DNA of 64,000 bases from Clostridiaceae bacterium Marseille-Q4149 (lineage in GTDB: Bacteria; Bacillota; Clostridia; Oscillospirales; Oscillospiraceae): NCBI GenBank assembly GCA_018228685.1, contig CP073691.1, positions 1,302,001-1,366,000 on the forward strand, written 5' to 3'. The stretch's first letter is position 1; each line of letters begins with the position of its first letter. A program made the position numbers and the translations under genes. Below are positions 44,462-53,404 of the stretch, piece after piece. The notes under the pieces are model-generated. The model saw only the letters and a program-made list of their open reading frames with translations, made no database searches and had not been told where the DNA came from.

Positions 44462-45706
44462 TCATTCTCCTTCCGCCACGGCGGCGCTTGTCCCCGCCAG
44501 ATGCCCGGTGGACCAGGCGATCTGCAGGTTGAAGCCGCCGGTATAGGCGTCAACATCCAGTATTTCCCCGGCAAAATAAAGCCCCGGGGTCAGCTTTGAT
44601 TCCATGGTAGACGGCTGCACCTGGTTCACCTTCACGCCGCCGGAGGTGACGATAGCTTCCGCCACCGGTCTCGGCCCGGTAACGGACACAGTGAAGCCCT
44701 TCAGCAGCTCCTCCAGTGCCCGGCGCTGGGCCTTGGTCACGGAGTTGGCCTTCAGCCCCGCCGGGATCTCCAGCCGCTCCAGTATCACCGGCACCATGCT
44801 GTGGGGTACCAGGCCCGCCAGTATCTTCTCGAAGTCCCGGTTGGGATTCTCCCCCAGGTCCCGCAGAATGCGGGCCTCCAGCTTTTCCCGGTCCAGCGCC
44901 GGCTTCAGGTCGATGGACAGACGGTACTGCTCCCGGTCCCAGTGCCGCAGGTGGGCGCTGGCGGACAGCACCAGAGGTCCCGACACGCCGAAATGGGTGA
45001 ACAGCAGCTCGCCGAAATCCCGGAACTGCACCTTATTCTTCCCGTTCAGGGCCGTCAGCTCCACATTTTTCAGGGCCAGGCCCTGCATCCGGCGACAGGC
45101 ATCGTCCCCGCTGACCAGAGGCACCAGGGAGCCGCAGGGCGGCACGATCTCGTGGCCCAGGGCCGCCGCCATGCGATATCCGTCGCCGGTGGAGCCGGTG
45201 GCGGGATAGCTGACGCCGCCGGTAGCCAGGATCACCGCCTCCGCCGGGTAGGTTCCCTGCTGTCCGGTGACGCCGCAGACCCGGCCCCCGTCCGTGTCCA
45301 CGGATACGGCCCGGTCCCGGACCCACTTCACACCCAGCCTTTCGCACCGGCGGCGCAGGGCCCCGGAAACGTCGAAGGCGCAGTCCGACTGGGGAAACAC
45401 CCGGTTGCCCCGCTCGGTTTTCAGGGGGACGCCCAGCTTCTCAAAAAAGGCCATGGCGTCCCGGCTGTCGAACCGGGCGAAGGCCCCGTACAGAAACCGC
45501 CCGTTCCGGGGGATGTTCTGCAGAAGCTCCTCCCGGGAGCAGTTGTTGGTCACGTTGCACCGGCCCTTGCCGGTGATGTTCAGTTTTTTGCCCAGACGGT
45601 CGTTGGGCTCCAGCAGCGTCACCTGTCCGCCGCCCTCGGCGGCGGCGATAGCCGCCATCAGTCCGGCGGCTCCTCCGCCCACCACCGCGATACGCTTATG
45701 ATTCAT
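44462..45706 (-). CDS. HI0933-like FAD/NAD(P)-dependent oxidoreductase
   Basis: 414 residues from ATG 45706, which sits inside the end of the RpiR gene. The N-terminal FAD-binding motif is RIAVVGGGAAGLMAAIAAAEGG-like (about 4-25), followed by the family-specific KLNITGKGRCNVTNN. The end has GGVKVNQVQPSTMESK and GLYFAGEILDVDAYTGG. These are the YhiN/HI0933 flavoproteins; the substrate is uncertain. In the operon just upstream of cmk, a common arrangement in Clostridia. Confidence 0.9.
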   Translation of the reverse strand: MNHKRIAVVGGGAAGLMAAIAAAEGGGQVTLLEPNDRLGKKLNITGKGRCNVTNNCSREELLQNIPRNGRFLYGAFARFDSRDAMAFFEKLGVPLKTERGNRVFPQSDCAFDVSGALRRRCERLGVKWVRDRAVSVDTDGGRVCGVTGQQGTYPAEAVILATGGVSYPATGSTGDGYRMAAALGHEIVPPCGSLVPLVSGDDACRRMQGLALKNVELTALNGKNKVQFRDFGELLFTHFGVSGPLVLSASAHLRHWDREQYRLSIDLKPALDREKLEARILRDLGENPNRDFEKILAGLVPHSMVPVILERLEIPAGLKANSVTKAQRRALEELLKGFTVSVTGPRPVAEAIVTSGGVKVNQVQPSTMESKLTPGLYFAGEILDVDAYTGGFNLQIAWSTGHLAGTSAAVAEGE

Positions 45707-46565
45707 CTTCCGTTTTCCCGAATATGTTGTATTTGGACCAGACATTCTCCAGCTGGGAGAAGGTGCCGGATACTTCCTCGTTTTTCTGCCGCCCCACCGC
45801 CACGATCAGGGCGTTCAGCAGGCTCAGGGGAGCGGCCATGGAGTCCACAAAGGAGATCATATCGCTGCGCACCAGCAGCGATACCGTGGCCATCCGGTAA
45901 AGGGGCGACATCTGCCCGTCGGTGATGGCCACCACGTCGGCGCCCCGGTCCCGGGCATACTCCACGGCGTGGATGGCCATCTGGGAGTACCGGGGGAAGC
46001 TGATGCCCACCAGCACGTCCCCGGGGCCGATCTGGCTGAGCTGCTCGAAGATCTCGCCGGCGGCGGCATTCTGCACCAGGGTGACGTTCTTGAACATCAG
46101 GTGCAGATAAAAGTTCAGATACCCCGCCAGAAATGCCGACGACCGCACACCCATCAGATAGATATGGCTGGCCGTCAGCAGCCGGTCCACCACCTGGTCA
46201 AAGGCGGCCCGGTCCACGCTTTCGATGGCGGTGTGGATGCTGTTCATGTCCCGCTGCATCACGCCGGTGAGCACATCTTGCTCCTGCATCTGATCCCGGG
46301 ACACCTGGATGCGCTGCAGGGACGTGAGCTTGCCCCGGACCAGCTCCTGCAGGGCCCGCTGCATATTGGGGTACCCGTCGTACCCCAGCTGGGAGGCGAA
46401 CCGCACCACCGTGGACTCGCTGACCTGGGCCTTGCGCCCCAGGTGCCCGGCGGTCATAAACGCCGCCTTGTCATAATTCATCAGAATATAGTCGGCAATG
46501 CGCTTCTGCCCCCGGGAAAAGCTGTCCGTCCGGCTTCGTATGGTCTGGAGCACGTTTTTGCTCAC
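45696..46565 (-). CDS. RpiR family transcriptional regulator
   Basis: 289 residues. GTG start at 46565 overlaps the pseudouridine synthase stop (GTGA); a longer frame upstream is unlikely. The N-terminal helix-turn-helix (RIADYILMNYDKAAFMTAGHLG-like, then VSESTVVRFASQLGYDGYPN) is of the RpiR type, and a SIS sugar-phosphate-binding domain follows (IYLMGVRSSAFLAG, GDVLVGISFPRYS, VVAITDG). It probably senses a sugar phosphate. Its location inside a housekeeping operon does not reveal the target. Confidence 0.9.
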   Translation of the reverse strand: MSKNVLQTIRSRTDSFSRGQKRIADYILMNYDKAAFMTAGHLGRKAQVSESTVVRFASQLGYDGYPNMQRALQELVRGKLTSLQRIQVSRDQMQEQDVLTGVMQRDMNSIHTAIESVDRAAFDQVVDRLLTASHIYLMGVRSSAFLAGYLNFYLHLMFKNVTLVQNAAAGEIFEQLSQIGPGDVLVGISFPRYSQMAIHAVEYARDRGADVVAITDGQMSPLYRMATVSLLVRSDMISFVDSMAAPLSLLNALIVAVGRQKNEEVSGTFSQLENVWSKYNIFGKTEDES

Positions 46566-47278
46566 GACTTCTCGCTTCCTTCCAAATCGCGCAGCTCCTG
46601 CTGCGTCAGATACCGCCACTGCCCCACTGGTAGGTCCCCCAGCGTCAGCGTGTGCTCCCGCACCCGCTGCAAGCGCCGCACCGCCAGTCCCGCCTGGCGG
46701 CACATCCGGCGGATCTGGCGGTTTTTTCCCTCATGGATGGTGACGGACAGGGCGGCCTTGCTGCCGTCCCGCCATAGTTCCCGGACCCGGGCCGGGCGGA
46801 TGCGCTCCCCCTCCAGGTCCCGGATGGCGGCCAGCCGCTGGGCGGCCCCCTCCACCGGGCCCGTCACCGTGACCCGGTATTCCTTCTCGATCTGGTGGCT
46901 GGGGTGCAGCAGCCGCTGCATCCAGGCCCCGTCGTTGGTCATCAGCAGCAGGCCCTCGGAGTCCATGTCCAGCCGCCCCACGGGGTACACCCGCGCGCCG
47001 CAGCCGGACACCAGCTCCGCCGCCGTCCGCCGTCCCCGCTCATCGGACAGGGTAGTGACATAGCCCCGGGGCTTGTTCAACATCAGGTACACCCGGCGGG
47101 TGTCCCGCCGCAGGGGCTGGCCGTCCACCGTGACGATGTCCGACTCCGGGTCCGCCTGGTCTCCCAGGGCGGCGGACTGTCCGTTGACCCGGACCCGGCC
47201 CTGCCGCAGCAGCTCCTCCGCCGCCCGGCGGGAGCATATCCCGGCAGCCGCTATGATCTTTTGCAGTCGCTCCTTCAC
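46562..47278 (-). CDS. rluB: Pseudouridine synthase (RsuA/RluB family)
   Basis: 238 residues, GTG start 47278 behind GGGAGGATACG. An N-terminal S4 domain (RLQKIIAAAGICSRRAAEELL) and catalytic domain with VGRLDMDSEGLLL (catalytic Asp) and KNRQIRRMCRQAGL. It makes pseudouridine in rRNA; assignment to RluB-like 23S position 2605 is by family resemblance. Overlaps dacF-like and RpiR genes by four bases each. Confidence 0.9.
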   Translation of the reverse strand: MKERLQKIIAAAGICSRRAAEELLRQGRVRVNGQSAALGDQADPESDIVTVDGQPLRRDTRRVYLMLNKPRGYVTTLSDERGRRTAAELVSGCGARVYPVGRLDMDSEGLLLMTNDGAWMQRLLHPSHQIEKEYRVTVTGPVEGAAQRLAAIRDLEGERIRPARVRELWRDGSKAALSVTIHEGKNRQIRRMCRQAGLAVRRLQRVREHTLTLGDLPVGQWRYLTQQELRDLEGSEKS

Positions 47279-48090
47279 GGCGTATCCTCCCGGCGGTGGT
47301 CCGCCGTCTCCTGCCCGGCGGGTTGGGCAAAGCCCCAGTCATACAGGGCGGCATGATCCGCCCAGTCGTTGCCGTCCTGCAGGGTGACAGCCACCAGCCG
47401 CCGGCCGTCCCGTTCAGCAGCGCTGACCAGGGTCCGTCCCGCGGCTCTGGTGTAGCCGGTCTTCATGCCGATGCACCCGGGCACCGCCCGCAGAAGCCGG
47501 TTATGATTGGTCATGGTGCGCCCGCCGATGGTGACGCTCCGGGTGGAGCACAGGCGCACAAAGGTATGGTTCCCGGCGGCATAGGCCGCCAGACGGGCCA
47601 TGTCCCGGGCGGTGGAGTAGTGGGCCTGACCGTCCAGGCCGCTGGGGTTTTCAAAGGAGGTGTCCTCCATCCCCAGCTCCCCTGCCAGGCTGTTCATCCG
47701 CCGGACAAAGGATGCCGTCCCGCCGCAGCCGTCGGCCAGGGCCTCCGCCGCGTCGTTGCCGGAGCACAGCAGCAGGCCGTACAGCAGCTCCTCCACCGTC
47801 ACCCGCTCTCCGGGCTTGAGGTACATGGAGGAGCCCTCTGTCATGTGTTCCTGCTTTACAGTGATGACGTCCGTAGGCGAGGCGCGTTCCAGCGCCACCA
47901 GGGCCGTCATGATCTTGGTGGTGCTGGCGATGAGCATCCGCCGGCCGCCGTTTTGGTCATACAGCACCTGCCCGGTGTCCGCGTCCATCAGCACGGCGGC
48001 AGAGGCGCTGGTGGACACGCCCCACACCCGCACCGGCGTCAGGCACCACCACAGCGCCAGCCCCACCAGCAGCCACGTCCGTTTTCTCAC
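47275..48090 (-). CDS. D-alanyl-D-alanine carboxypeptidase
   Basis: 271 residues from GTG 48090 (GGGGTGA upstream; a GTG three codons earlier at 48099 is possible). A signal-type hydrophobic N-terminus (TWLLVGLALWWCL) precedes the penicillin-binding fold: SxxK as ASTTK (Ser56, Lys59), SGN (Ser110), and KTG in MKTGYT (about 210). Trims muropeptides; DacF-type enzymes are often sporulation linked. Its stop overlaps rluB. Confidence 0.9.
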   Translation of the reverse strand: MRKRTWLLVGLALWWCLTPVRVWGVSTSASAAVLMDADTGQVLYDQNGGRRMLIASTTKIMTALVALERASPTDVITVKQEHMTEGSSMYLKPGERVTVEELLYGLLLCSGNDAAEALADGCGGTASFVRRMNSLAGELGMEDTSFENPSGLDGQAHYSTARDMARLAAYAAGNHTFVRLCSTRSVTIGGRTMTNHNRLLRAVPGCIGMKTGYTRAAGRTLVSAAERDGRRLVAVTLQDGNDWADHAALYDWGFAQPAGQETADHRREDTP

Positions 48091-48133
48091 AGAGATCACC
48101 CCATATCCACAGCGATGACCTCATTCTATTCAC

Positions 48134-48532
48134 TCAGTACGTTTCTTTTTCCGCCTTCTTCTTGTCGATGAAGCTCTCCACCCGGTCCATGACCTGGGGC
48201 ACCAGATCGATGACCCGGTCCACGGTGCCCACGGCGGGCAGGGCCACGGGCATCACTCGGGTGACGCCGTCCTTCACCACCAGGAAAGCCACCGGCTCCA
48301 CCTTGACACCGGCGGTGCTGGCGCCGCCGAATTTGGGGGCCTGCTTGCCGTAATCGCCGCCGCCGCAGCCGAAGCCGAAGCTCAGCCGGGACACGGGGAT
48401 CAGGGTCACGCCGTCGGGGGTCTGGATAGGCTCGCCGATGATGGTGTTGGAGTCCACCATATCCCGGATCTTGCTCATGGAGGCCTCCATCAGCTCCGTC
48501 AGGGAATTGTTCTTTCTCTCGTTGTTTTCCAT
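48134..48532 (-). CDS. ytfJ: YtfJ/GerW family sporulation protein
   Basis: 132 residues from ATG 48532 (AAAGGATG nine bases upstream; an ATG three codons earlier is too close). Family features: LMEASMSKIRDMVDSNTIIGEPI, the SRLSFGFGCGGGDYG turn, FGGASTAGVKVEPVAFLVV. YtfJ/GerW-type proteins are found in spore formers and affect spore germination. Supports a spore-forming host. Confidence 0.92.
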   Translation of the reverse strand: MENNERKNNSLTELMEASMSKIRDMVDSNTIIGEPIQTPDGVTLIPVSRLSFGFGCGGGDYGKQAPKFGGASTAGVKVEPVAFLVVKDGVTRVMPVALPAVGTVDRVIDLVPQVMDRVESFIDKKKAEKETY

Positions 48533-48556
48533 GGGTGTCATCCTTTCGTATTTGTA

Positions 48557-49252
48557 TCAGGCGCTTTTTTCATCGTTGGTCACAGGTTCCTGGGGCTTTT
48601 CGGGATTTTCGGCCTTCTGGGCCTCCTCCCGGAGCTTTTTCTCCTTCTTCCACCGGAGCAGCCACTTCAGCACTGGGATACCGAAGGCAAAGCCGATGGC
48701 GAACAGGTCCCGGATCTGGAAGGACAGGCCCACCTCCCCTTCCGCTTTGGTTTCGGCGGCGGAATAGTCCACGTCCAGGTGGATATACGGGTCCGGAATA
48801 CGCATCAGCTCCTCCAGCCGGGGCATAAACGTCCACACCGCCGCGCTGACCCAGCCGTAGGTCTCGGCAGACGCCGCCGGGTCCTCCTCCCCGCCCAGGA
48901 TCACCGACACCTGCATGGGATCAATGCGCAGCCGCTGCCGGGTCTTTCGCAGGGCCCCTTTCAGGGACTGCCACAGGTACGGCAGCGCCGACCGGATATC
49001 GCCGGGCGTCAGGCCCAGCTTCCGCTTCTCCCGGGGCGCTGCCTTCTGCTTTTCGGGCGGATTCTTTTTCTCCTTGTGCTTTTTCTGTTTTTTGGGCTTT
49101 TTCGGGGGACTCGGCACGATCTGTATCCGCACAGGCCCCGCTGCGGCGGTGACCCGCAGCTCGTCGCCGAAGGCGATGCGCACCCCCACCCGCAGAAACA
49201 GCACCAGCAGGATCAGTGCCAGCAATATGCCCAGTATCCACAGCGCGACCAT
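48557..49252 (-). CDS. DUF2953 membrane protein
   Basis: 231 residues. One N-terminal hydrophobic helix (2-24), then a Lys/Pro-rich linker (about 48-80, PKKPKKQKKHKEKK) and a domain ending in KWLLRWKKEKKL with a Glu/Pro tail. This matches the DUF2953 proteins beside ytfJ in Clostridia, possibly sporulation related. Function unknown. ATG behind GGAAGGGGGA. Confidence 0.85.
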   Translation of the reverse strand: MVALWILGILLALILLVLFLRVGVRIAFGDELRVTAAAGPVRIQIVPSPPKKPKKQKKHKEKKNPPEKQKAAPREKRKLGLTPGDIRSALPYLWQSLKGALRKTRQRLRIDPMQVSVILGGEEDPAASAETYGWVSAAVWTFMPRLEELMRIPDPYIHLDVDYSAAETKAEGEVGLSFQIRDLFAIGFAFGIPVLKWLLRWKKEKKLREEAQKAENPEKPQEPVTNDEKSA

Positions 49253-49273
49253 GCAGGGTCCCCCTTCCTGTAA

Positions 49274-49852
49274 TTATTGTTCCGGCTCCTGAACGGCGCC
49301 GTCGTCATTCAGCCGCAGCTGTCCGTCGGCCTCCAGGCCCGGGATCTCCGGCAGATCGTCCAGCGAGTTCAGATGAAATGCCCGCAGAAACGCCTTGGTG
49401 GTGCGGTACAGCCGGGGCCGTCCCGGCACCTGCAGCCGCCCGCACTCCTCGATCAGGTGCCGGTCCAGCAGCAGGCCCACGGTGTAGGCGCTGTCCACGC
49501 CCCGGATCTGGTCCACATAGGCCCGGGTGGTGGGCTGATAGTAGGCGATGATGGTCAGCACCTCCAGGGCCGGCTGGGACAGCTTCGCAGGCTTGCGGAT
49601 CTCGAAGGCCCGGCGGATCAGGTCGGCGTACTCCGGGGCGGAGCACAGCTGCCAGGTATCCTCCATCCGCACCAGGCGCATACCCCGGCGCTCGTAGCTG
49701 TAGTAGTCCGCCAGGCGGCGCAGCACCTGGTCCACGGTGTCCCGGTCCAGGTCCAGGGCCACGGCGATGCGGTCCGCCGCCACCGGTTCCCCGGAGGCGA
49801 AGAGGATTCCCTCCACCGCGGCCTCTATTTCTTTCATTTCCATTGCTTCCAT
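49274..49852 (-). CDS. scpB: Segregation and condensation protein B
   Basis: 192 residues. Winged-helix kleisin partner that binds ScpA and SMC in chromosome condensation. Seen: EAAVEGILFASGEPV at the N-terminus, LADYYSYERRGMRLVRMEDTWQL, and KLSQPALEVLTIIAYYQPTT followed by VDQIRGVDS. Start ATG 49852 with GAGGAA upstream, three bases after the scpA stop. Confidence 0.95.
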   Translation of the reverse strand: MEAMEMKEIEAAVEGILFASGEPVAADRIAVALDLDRDTVDQVLRRLADYYSYERRGMRLVRMEDTWQLCSAPEYADLIRRAFEIRKPAKLSQPALEVLTIIAYYQPTTRAYVDQIRGVDSAYTVGLLLDRHLIEECGRLQVPGRPRLYRTTKAFLRAFHLNSLDDLPEIPGLEADGQLRLNDDGAVQEPEQ

Positions 49853-49855
49853 GTT

Positions 49856-50632
49856 TTATTCCTCGGTGTTTTCCGGGTCCTCCCGGCAGGTAACGGTGCA
49901 GTCGGCGGCGGGTCCGGCCAGCCGGATGATCCGGCTGCGGCACAGCTCCAGCACCGCCATAAACGTGGCCACCAGCTCGCTGCGGCTGCGGCTGCCCCGG
50001 AACAGCAGCAGAAACCGGGTGATGCCGCCCTCCTTCAGCCGCCGGACGATCTCCTTGGCCTTCTGCTCCACGGAATAGGGCTCCCGCCGGACGATCTCGT
50101 CAAAGGCCCGCAGAGGCGGCGTTTCCGCCTGGCCCCGGCGGTCGGTGACCTCCTGCATGGCGATGACCAGGTCTGCGGGCTGCTGGTCGTATTCATATAC
50201 CTTGCCCCGCTCCATAGGCTCGGGGTCCCGGGTCAGGATGCTGCGGCCAAACTCGCCCATGGGGCCCAGCAGCTCCGCCAGGCGGCGCACCCGGGCATAG
50301 GCCTCGCCCCGCTGGCGCTCCGCCAGAGACTGGATCAGGGCGTCCATCTCGTTTTTTGCCTCCTCGTCCTCCAGGGACAGGAGCATCCGGGTCTTGATAT
50401 ACATCAGATGGGCGGCCATGGTCACAAACTCGCTGGCCACCTCCAGGTCCATCTCCTTGCGCCGGTCCAGATAGGCCAGATACTGGTCCAGGATCAGGGC
50501 AATGGGGATGTCCTGTATCTCGATTTTATTCTTGCTCAGCAGAAACAGGATCAGGTCCAGAGGCCCCTCGAAATCCTGAAGCTCCTCTTTTCCCTGAACC
50601 ACCTTCTCCAGCTTATAAATGGGACTTTCCAA
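49856..50632 (-). CDS. scpA: Segregation and condensation protein A
   Basis: 258 residues, TTG start at 50632 with GAGGGT upstream. Kleisin that bridges SMC heads. Conserved DFEGPLDLILFLLSKNKIEI (21-40), IALILDQYLAYLD, and LEVASEFVTMAAHLMYIKTR; the C-terminal winged helix (SRSELVATFMAVLELCR) is visible. Fourteen bases after the M50 protease stop; translation likely coupled to scpB. Confidence 0.94.
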   Translation of the reverse strand: MESPIYKLEKVVQGKEELQDFEGPLDLILFLLSKNKIEIQDIPIALILDQYLAYLDRRKEMDLEVASEFVTMAAHLMYIKTRMLLSLEDEEAKNEMDALIQSLAERQRGEAYARVRRLAELLGPMGEFGRSILTRDPEPMERGKVYEYDQQPADLVIAMQEVTDRRGQAETPPLRAFDEIVRREPYSVEQKAKEIVRRLKEGGITRFLLLFRGSRSRSELVATFMAVLELCRSRIIRLAGPAADCTVTCREDPENTEE

Positions 50633-50646
50633 TTGCCTGTACCCTC

Positions 50647-51303
50647 TTAAAAGCCGACCACGCGGCAGAATAGCTCATAGGTCCACTGGATGGCGGCGCT
50701 CATCCACTTGTCGCCCACGCCCAGCAGCACCACCGCCCACAGCAGCAGCATGCCGTATCGCTCATAGCGCAGCATGGTGTTGTAGGCCCGGTCAGGAAGC
50801 AGAGAGAACAGCACCTTGCTGCCGTCCAGCGGCGGGATAGGGATCAGGTTGAACAGCCCCAGGCCCAGAGACAGGATCGCCGTGGTCAGCAGAAAGGTCA
50901 GCAGCCGCTGGTTGGCGGCGGAATACAGGGCATAGTCATACACCAGCCGCCCTGCAAACAGCAGCACCAGCGCCAGCAGGAAGTTGGACGCCGGCCCCGC
51001 CAGGGCCGTCAGGGCCATGCCCTGCTTGGGGCGGCGGAAATACCGGGGGTCCACCGGCACGGGTTTGGCCCAGCCGAAGCCCACCGTTACCATCATCAGC
51101 AGGCCGAACCAGTCGATGTGGCGCAGGGGGTTCAGGCTCAGCCGCCGGGCCCGCTTGGCCGTGGGATCCCCCAAAGCCAGCGCTGCCAGCCCGTGGCACG
51201 TTTCATGCACCGTCAGGCACAGGAACACCGACACCAGCCGCAGAACCATATCCCGCAGGGAGCCAAAGTCCAGCGCATTCCACAAATTTTCCAGATATCC
51301 CAC
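50647..51303 (-). CDS. Site-2 protease family (M50) metalloprotease
   Basis: 218 residues from GTG 51303, which has GGGAGGAA at eight bases; an ATG at 51327 lacks a site. Five to six hydrophobic helices with zinc ligands HETCH (His33, Glu34, His37) and NLIPIPPLDGSK (the conserved NPxPPLDG). Intramembrane protease of the YwhC-like group; the substrate is unknown. First gene of the 12-gene operon. Confidence 0.9.
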   Translation of the reverse strand: MGYLENLWNALDFGSLRDMVLRLVSVFLCLTVHETCHGLAALALGDPTAKRARRLSLNPLRHIDWFGLLMMVTVGFGWAKPVPVDPRYFRRPKQGMALTALAGPASNFLLALVLLFAGRLVYDYALYSAANQRLLTFLLTTAILSLGLGLFNLIPIPPLDGSKVLFSLLPDRAYNTMLRYERYGMLLLWAVVLLGVGDKWMSAAIQWTYELFCRVVGF

Positions 51304-51335
51304 AGGACTTCCTCCCCAAATTAGCATATAAGTGC

Positions 51336-51364
51336 ATTATATCAGAAACTTCCACCGATTACAA
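51336..51364 (-). promoter_or_regulatory. Promoter of the M50-scpAB-...-ispH-rpsA operon
   Basis: On the minus strand TTGTAA, a 17-base spacer and TATAAT with a TGn extended -10. It lies about 35 bases before the M50 start. No other strong promoter was seen down to 41246. Confidence 0.8.
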
Positions 51365-51366
51365 GC

Positions 51367-51400
51367 AAAAAAGAACAGCCGCCCGGCGGGGCGGCTGCTC
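51367..51400 (-). terminator. Terminator of the 51423 gene
   Basis: On the minus strand GAGCAGCCGCC pairs with GGCGGCTGTTC around a CCGCCG loop (one mismatch-type G-T), followed by TTTTTT. It directly precedes the operon promoter on the same strand. Confidence 0.85.
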
Positions 51401-51422
51401 TGCCGATATTGAGCAGTTTTTT

Positions 51423-51737
51423 TCAGAGCTTCCGCACCGCCACGTCGCACAGCTGCACGCCGATGCCCCGGCTGCGGACGGCCTGGTTTCCCTTATCCAG
51501 CAGCTTTTCGCGATTTTTGGTCACCAGCTGCACCAGCAGCTGGTCCTTCTGCTCCTGGCTCATGGTTCCCAGTACCGTCCGGGCCACGGAGGCCGCCATG
51601 TCCGGGTTCCCGGCCAGGACGTTTCCCAGGATGCCGCCCTTTTCCTCCCGGCGCAGCTTCTCCGCCACCGCCGGGATCAGATACTCCGCAATGGAGTCAT
51701 AGTCGATGTCGTCCACCAGAATACGCAGTTCTAACAT
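51423..51737 (-). CDS. Unknown small protein (104 residues)
   Basis: Start ATG 51737 behind AAAAGGAG. It begins LELRILVDDIDYDSIAEYLIP and continues helical (AVAEKLRREEKGGILGN, PDMAASVARTVLGTMSQEQ), ending in RSRGIGVQLCDVAV. No membrane segment or motif is recognised. It is transcribed alone between pckA and the M50 operon. Confidence 0.75.
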   Translation of the reverse strand: MLELRILVDDIDYDSIAEYLIPAVAEKLRREEKGGILGNVLAGNPDMAASVARTVLGTMSQEQKDQLLVQLVTKNREKLLDKGNQAVRSRGIGVQLCDVAVRKL

Positions 51738-51755
51738 AGGTTCTCCTTTTGTAAA

Positions 51756-51786
51756 AACCGGGCTGGGTTTCACGCCCAGCCCGGTT
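51756..51786 (-). terminator. Terminator of pckA
   Basis: A perfect 12-bp stem (51756-51767 with 51775-51786) with a 7-base loop, followed on the minus strand by TTTTTA. It lies between the pckA stop and the start of the downstream small gene. Confidence 0.85.
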
Positions 51787-51795
51787 GCTGTTTCG

Positions 51796-53361
51796 TTACG
51801 CCTTGGGGCCTGCGGCCACCACTTCCGCGCTCATGCGGGTATACTTCTTGAAATTCTCCACAAAGCTGGCCGCCAGCTTCCTGCAGCTGGCCTCATAGGC
51901 CGCCTGATCCTCCCAGGTGTTGGCGGGGATCAGCAGCTCGCTGGGCACGCCCTCGATGGAGGTGGGCACCTGGACGCCGAAGGTGGGGTCGGTGACGAAC
52001 TCCGCCTTCTCGATCTCGCCGGTCAGGGCGGCGGTGACCATGGCCCGGGTGTAGCGGAGCTTCATGCGCTTGCCGGTGCCGTTCCAGCCGGTGTTCACCA
52101 GATAGACCTTTGCGCCGGACTTTTCCACCTTGTCCGCCAGCATGGCGGCGTATACGGAGGGATCCAGGGGCAGGAAGGGCTCGCCGAAGCAGGTGGAGAA
52201 GGTGGGCACCGGCTCGGTGACGCCGATCTCAGTGCCGGCCACCTTGCTGGTGAAGCCGGAGACGAAGTAGTACATGGCCTGGTTCTTATCCAGCTTGCTG
52301 ATGGGAGGCAGCACGCCGTAGGCGTCCGCCGTCAGGAAGATCACCGTCTTGGGCACGCTGGGGCTCATGCCGGAGAGCTCTGCATTGGGGATGTACTCCA
52401 CAGGATAGCCCACCCGGCTGTTCACCGCCAGGGAATCGTCGTCGAAGTCGAACTCCCGGGTGTCGGGGTCCATGACCACGTTCTCCACCAGCGCGCCGAA
52501 GCGGATGGCGTTGTAGATCTCCGGCTCGCCCTCGGGAGAGAGGTTGATGCACTTGGCGTAGCACCCGCCCTCGAAATTGAACACGGAGTCGTCGGCCCAG
52601 CCGTGCTCGTCGTCACCGATGAGCTTGCGGGCGGGATCGGCGGACAGGGTGGTCTTTCCGGTGCCGGACAGGCCGAAGAACACGGCGGAGTCGCCGTCCT
52701 TGCCGATGTTGGCGGAGCAGTGCATGGGGAACACACCCTGCTTGGGCAGGACATAGTTCATCACGGAGAACACGGACTTCTTGATCTCGCCGGCGTACTG
52801 AGTGCCGCAGATCACCACCAGATGGGCCTCGTAGTCCACCAGGATGGCGGCCTCGGAGCGGGTGCCGTCTATCTCGGGGATGCACTTGAAGCCCGGGGCG
52901 GCAATGATGGTATAATCCTCATGGAAGTCCTTCAGCTGGTCCGCCGTGGGGCGGCGCAGCAGCTGGTGGATGAACAGATTCTGGCTGGCCAGCTCGTTGA
53001 CGATGCGGAAGGCCTTGGTATACTTGGGGTCCGCTCCGGCGAAGCCGTCGAAAATGAAAATGTCCTTGTTCTGGAGATACGCCGTGACCTTGGCATAGAT
53101 GGCGTCGAACCGGGCCTTGTCCATGGGGCGGTTCACCTTGCCCCAGGCGATGTCGTCATGAATGGCGGGGGTGTCCACGATAAACTTGTCGTTGGCGCTG
53201 CGGCCGGTATACTTCCCGGTCTTGACCACCAGGGCTCCGGTGTTGGACAGGGTGCCCTCCCCCCGGCGCAGAGCGTGCTCCACCAGCTGCGCCGGCGTCA
53301 GATTGCGGTACACCGCCCCGGCGTTGATGATGCCCAGCTTTTCCAGTCCGTATGTTTCCAT
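51796..53361 (-). CDS. pckA: Phosphoenolpyruvate carboxykinase (ATP)
   Basis: 521 residues from ATG 53361 behind GAGGAGGAACG; an upstream extension is not coding-like. ATP-dependent PEPCK interconverts oxaloacetate and PEP. Visible: KTGKYTGRSANDKFIVD, the P-loop GLSGTGKTT (230-238), the metal site DEHGWADDSVFNFEGGCYAK, and the SVYAAML-like end region. Length is normal. Followed by a terminator; ltaE lies just upstream but is separated by 43 bases. Confidence 0.97.
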   Translation of the reverse strand: METYGLEKLGIINAGAVYRNLTPAQLVEHALRRGEGTLSNTGALVVKTGKYTGRSANDKFIVDTPAIHDDIAWGKVNRPMDKARFDAIYAKVTAYLQNKDIFIFDGFAGADPKYTKAFRIVNELASQNLFIHQLLRRPTADQLKDFHEDYTIIAAPGFKCIPEIDGTRSEAAILVDYEAHLVVICGTQYAGEIKKSVFSVMNYVLPKQGVFPMHCSANIGKDGDSAVFFGLSGTGKTTLSADPARKLIGDDEHGWADDSVFNFEGGCYAKCINLSPEGEPEIYNAIRFGALVENVVMDPDTREFDFDDDSLAVNSRVGYPVEYIPNAELSGMSPSVPKTVIFLTADAYGVLPPISKLDKNQAMYYFVSGFTSKVAGTEIGVTEPVPTFSTCFGEPFLPLDPSVYAAMLADKVEKSGAKVYLVNTGWNGTGKRMKLRYTRAMVTAALTGEIEKAEFVTDPTFGVQVPTSIEGVPSELLIPANTWEDQAAYEASCRKLAASFVENFKKYTRMSAEVVAAGPKA

Positions 53362-53404
53362 GTGTCGTTCCTCCTCAAATTGTTCCAATTTGTTCCGGTT
53401 GTTG

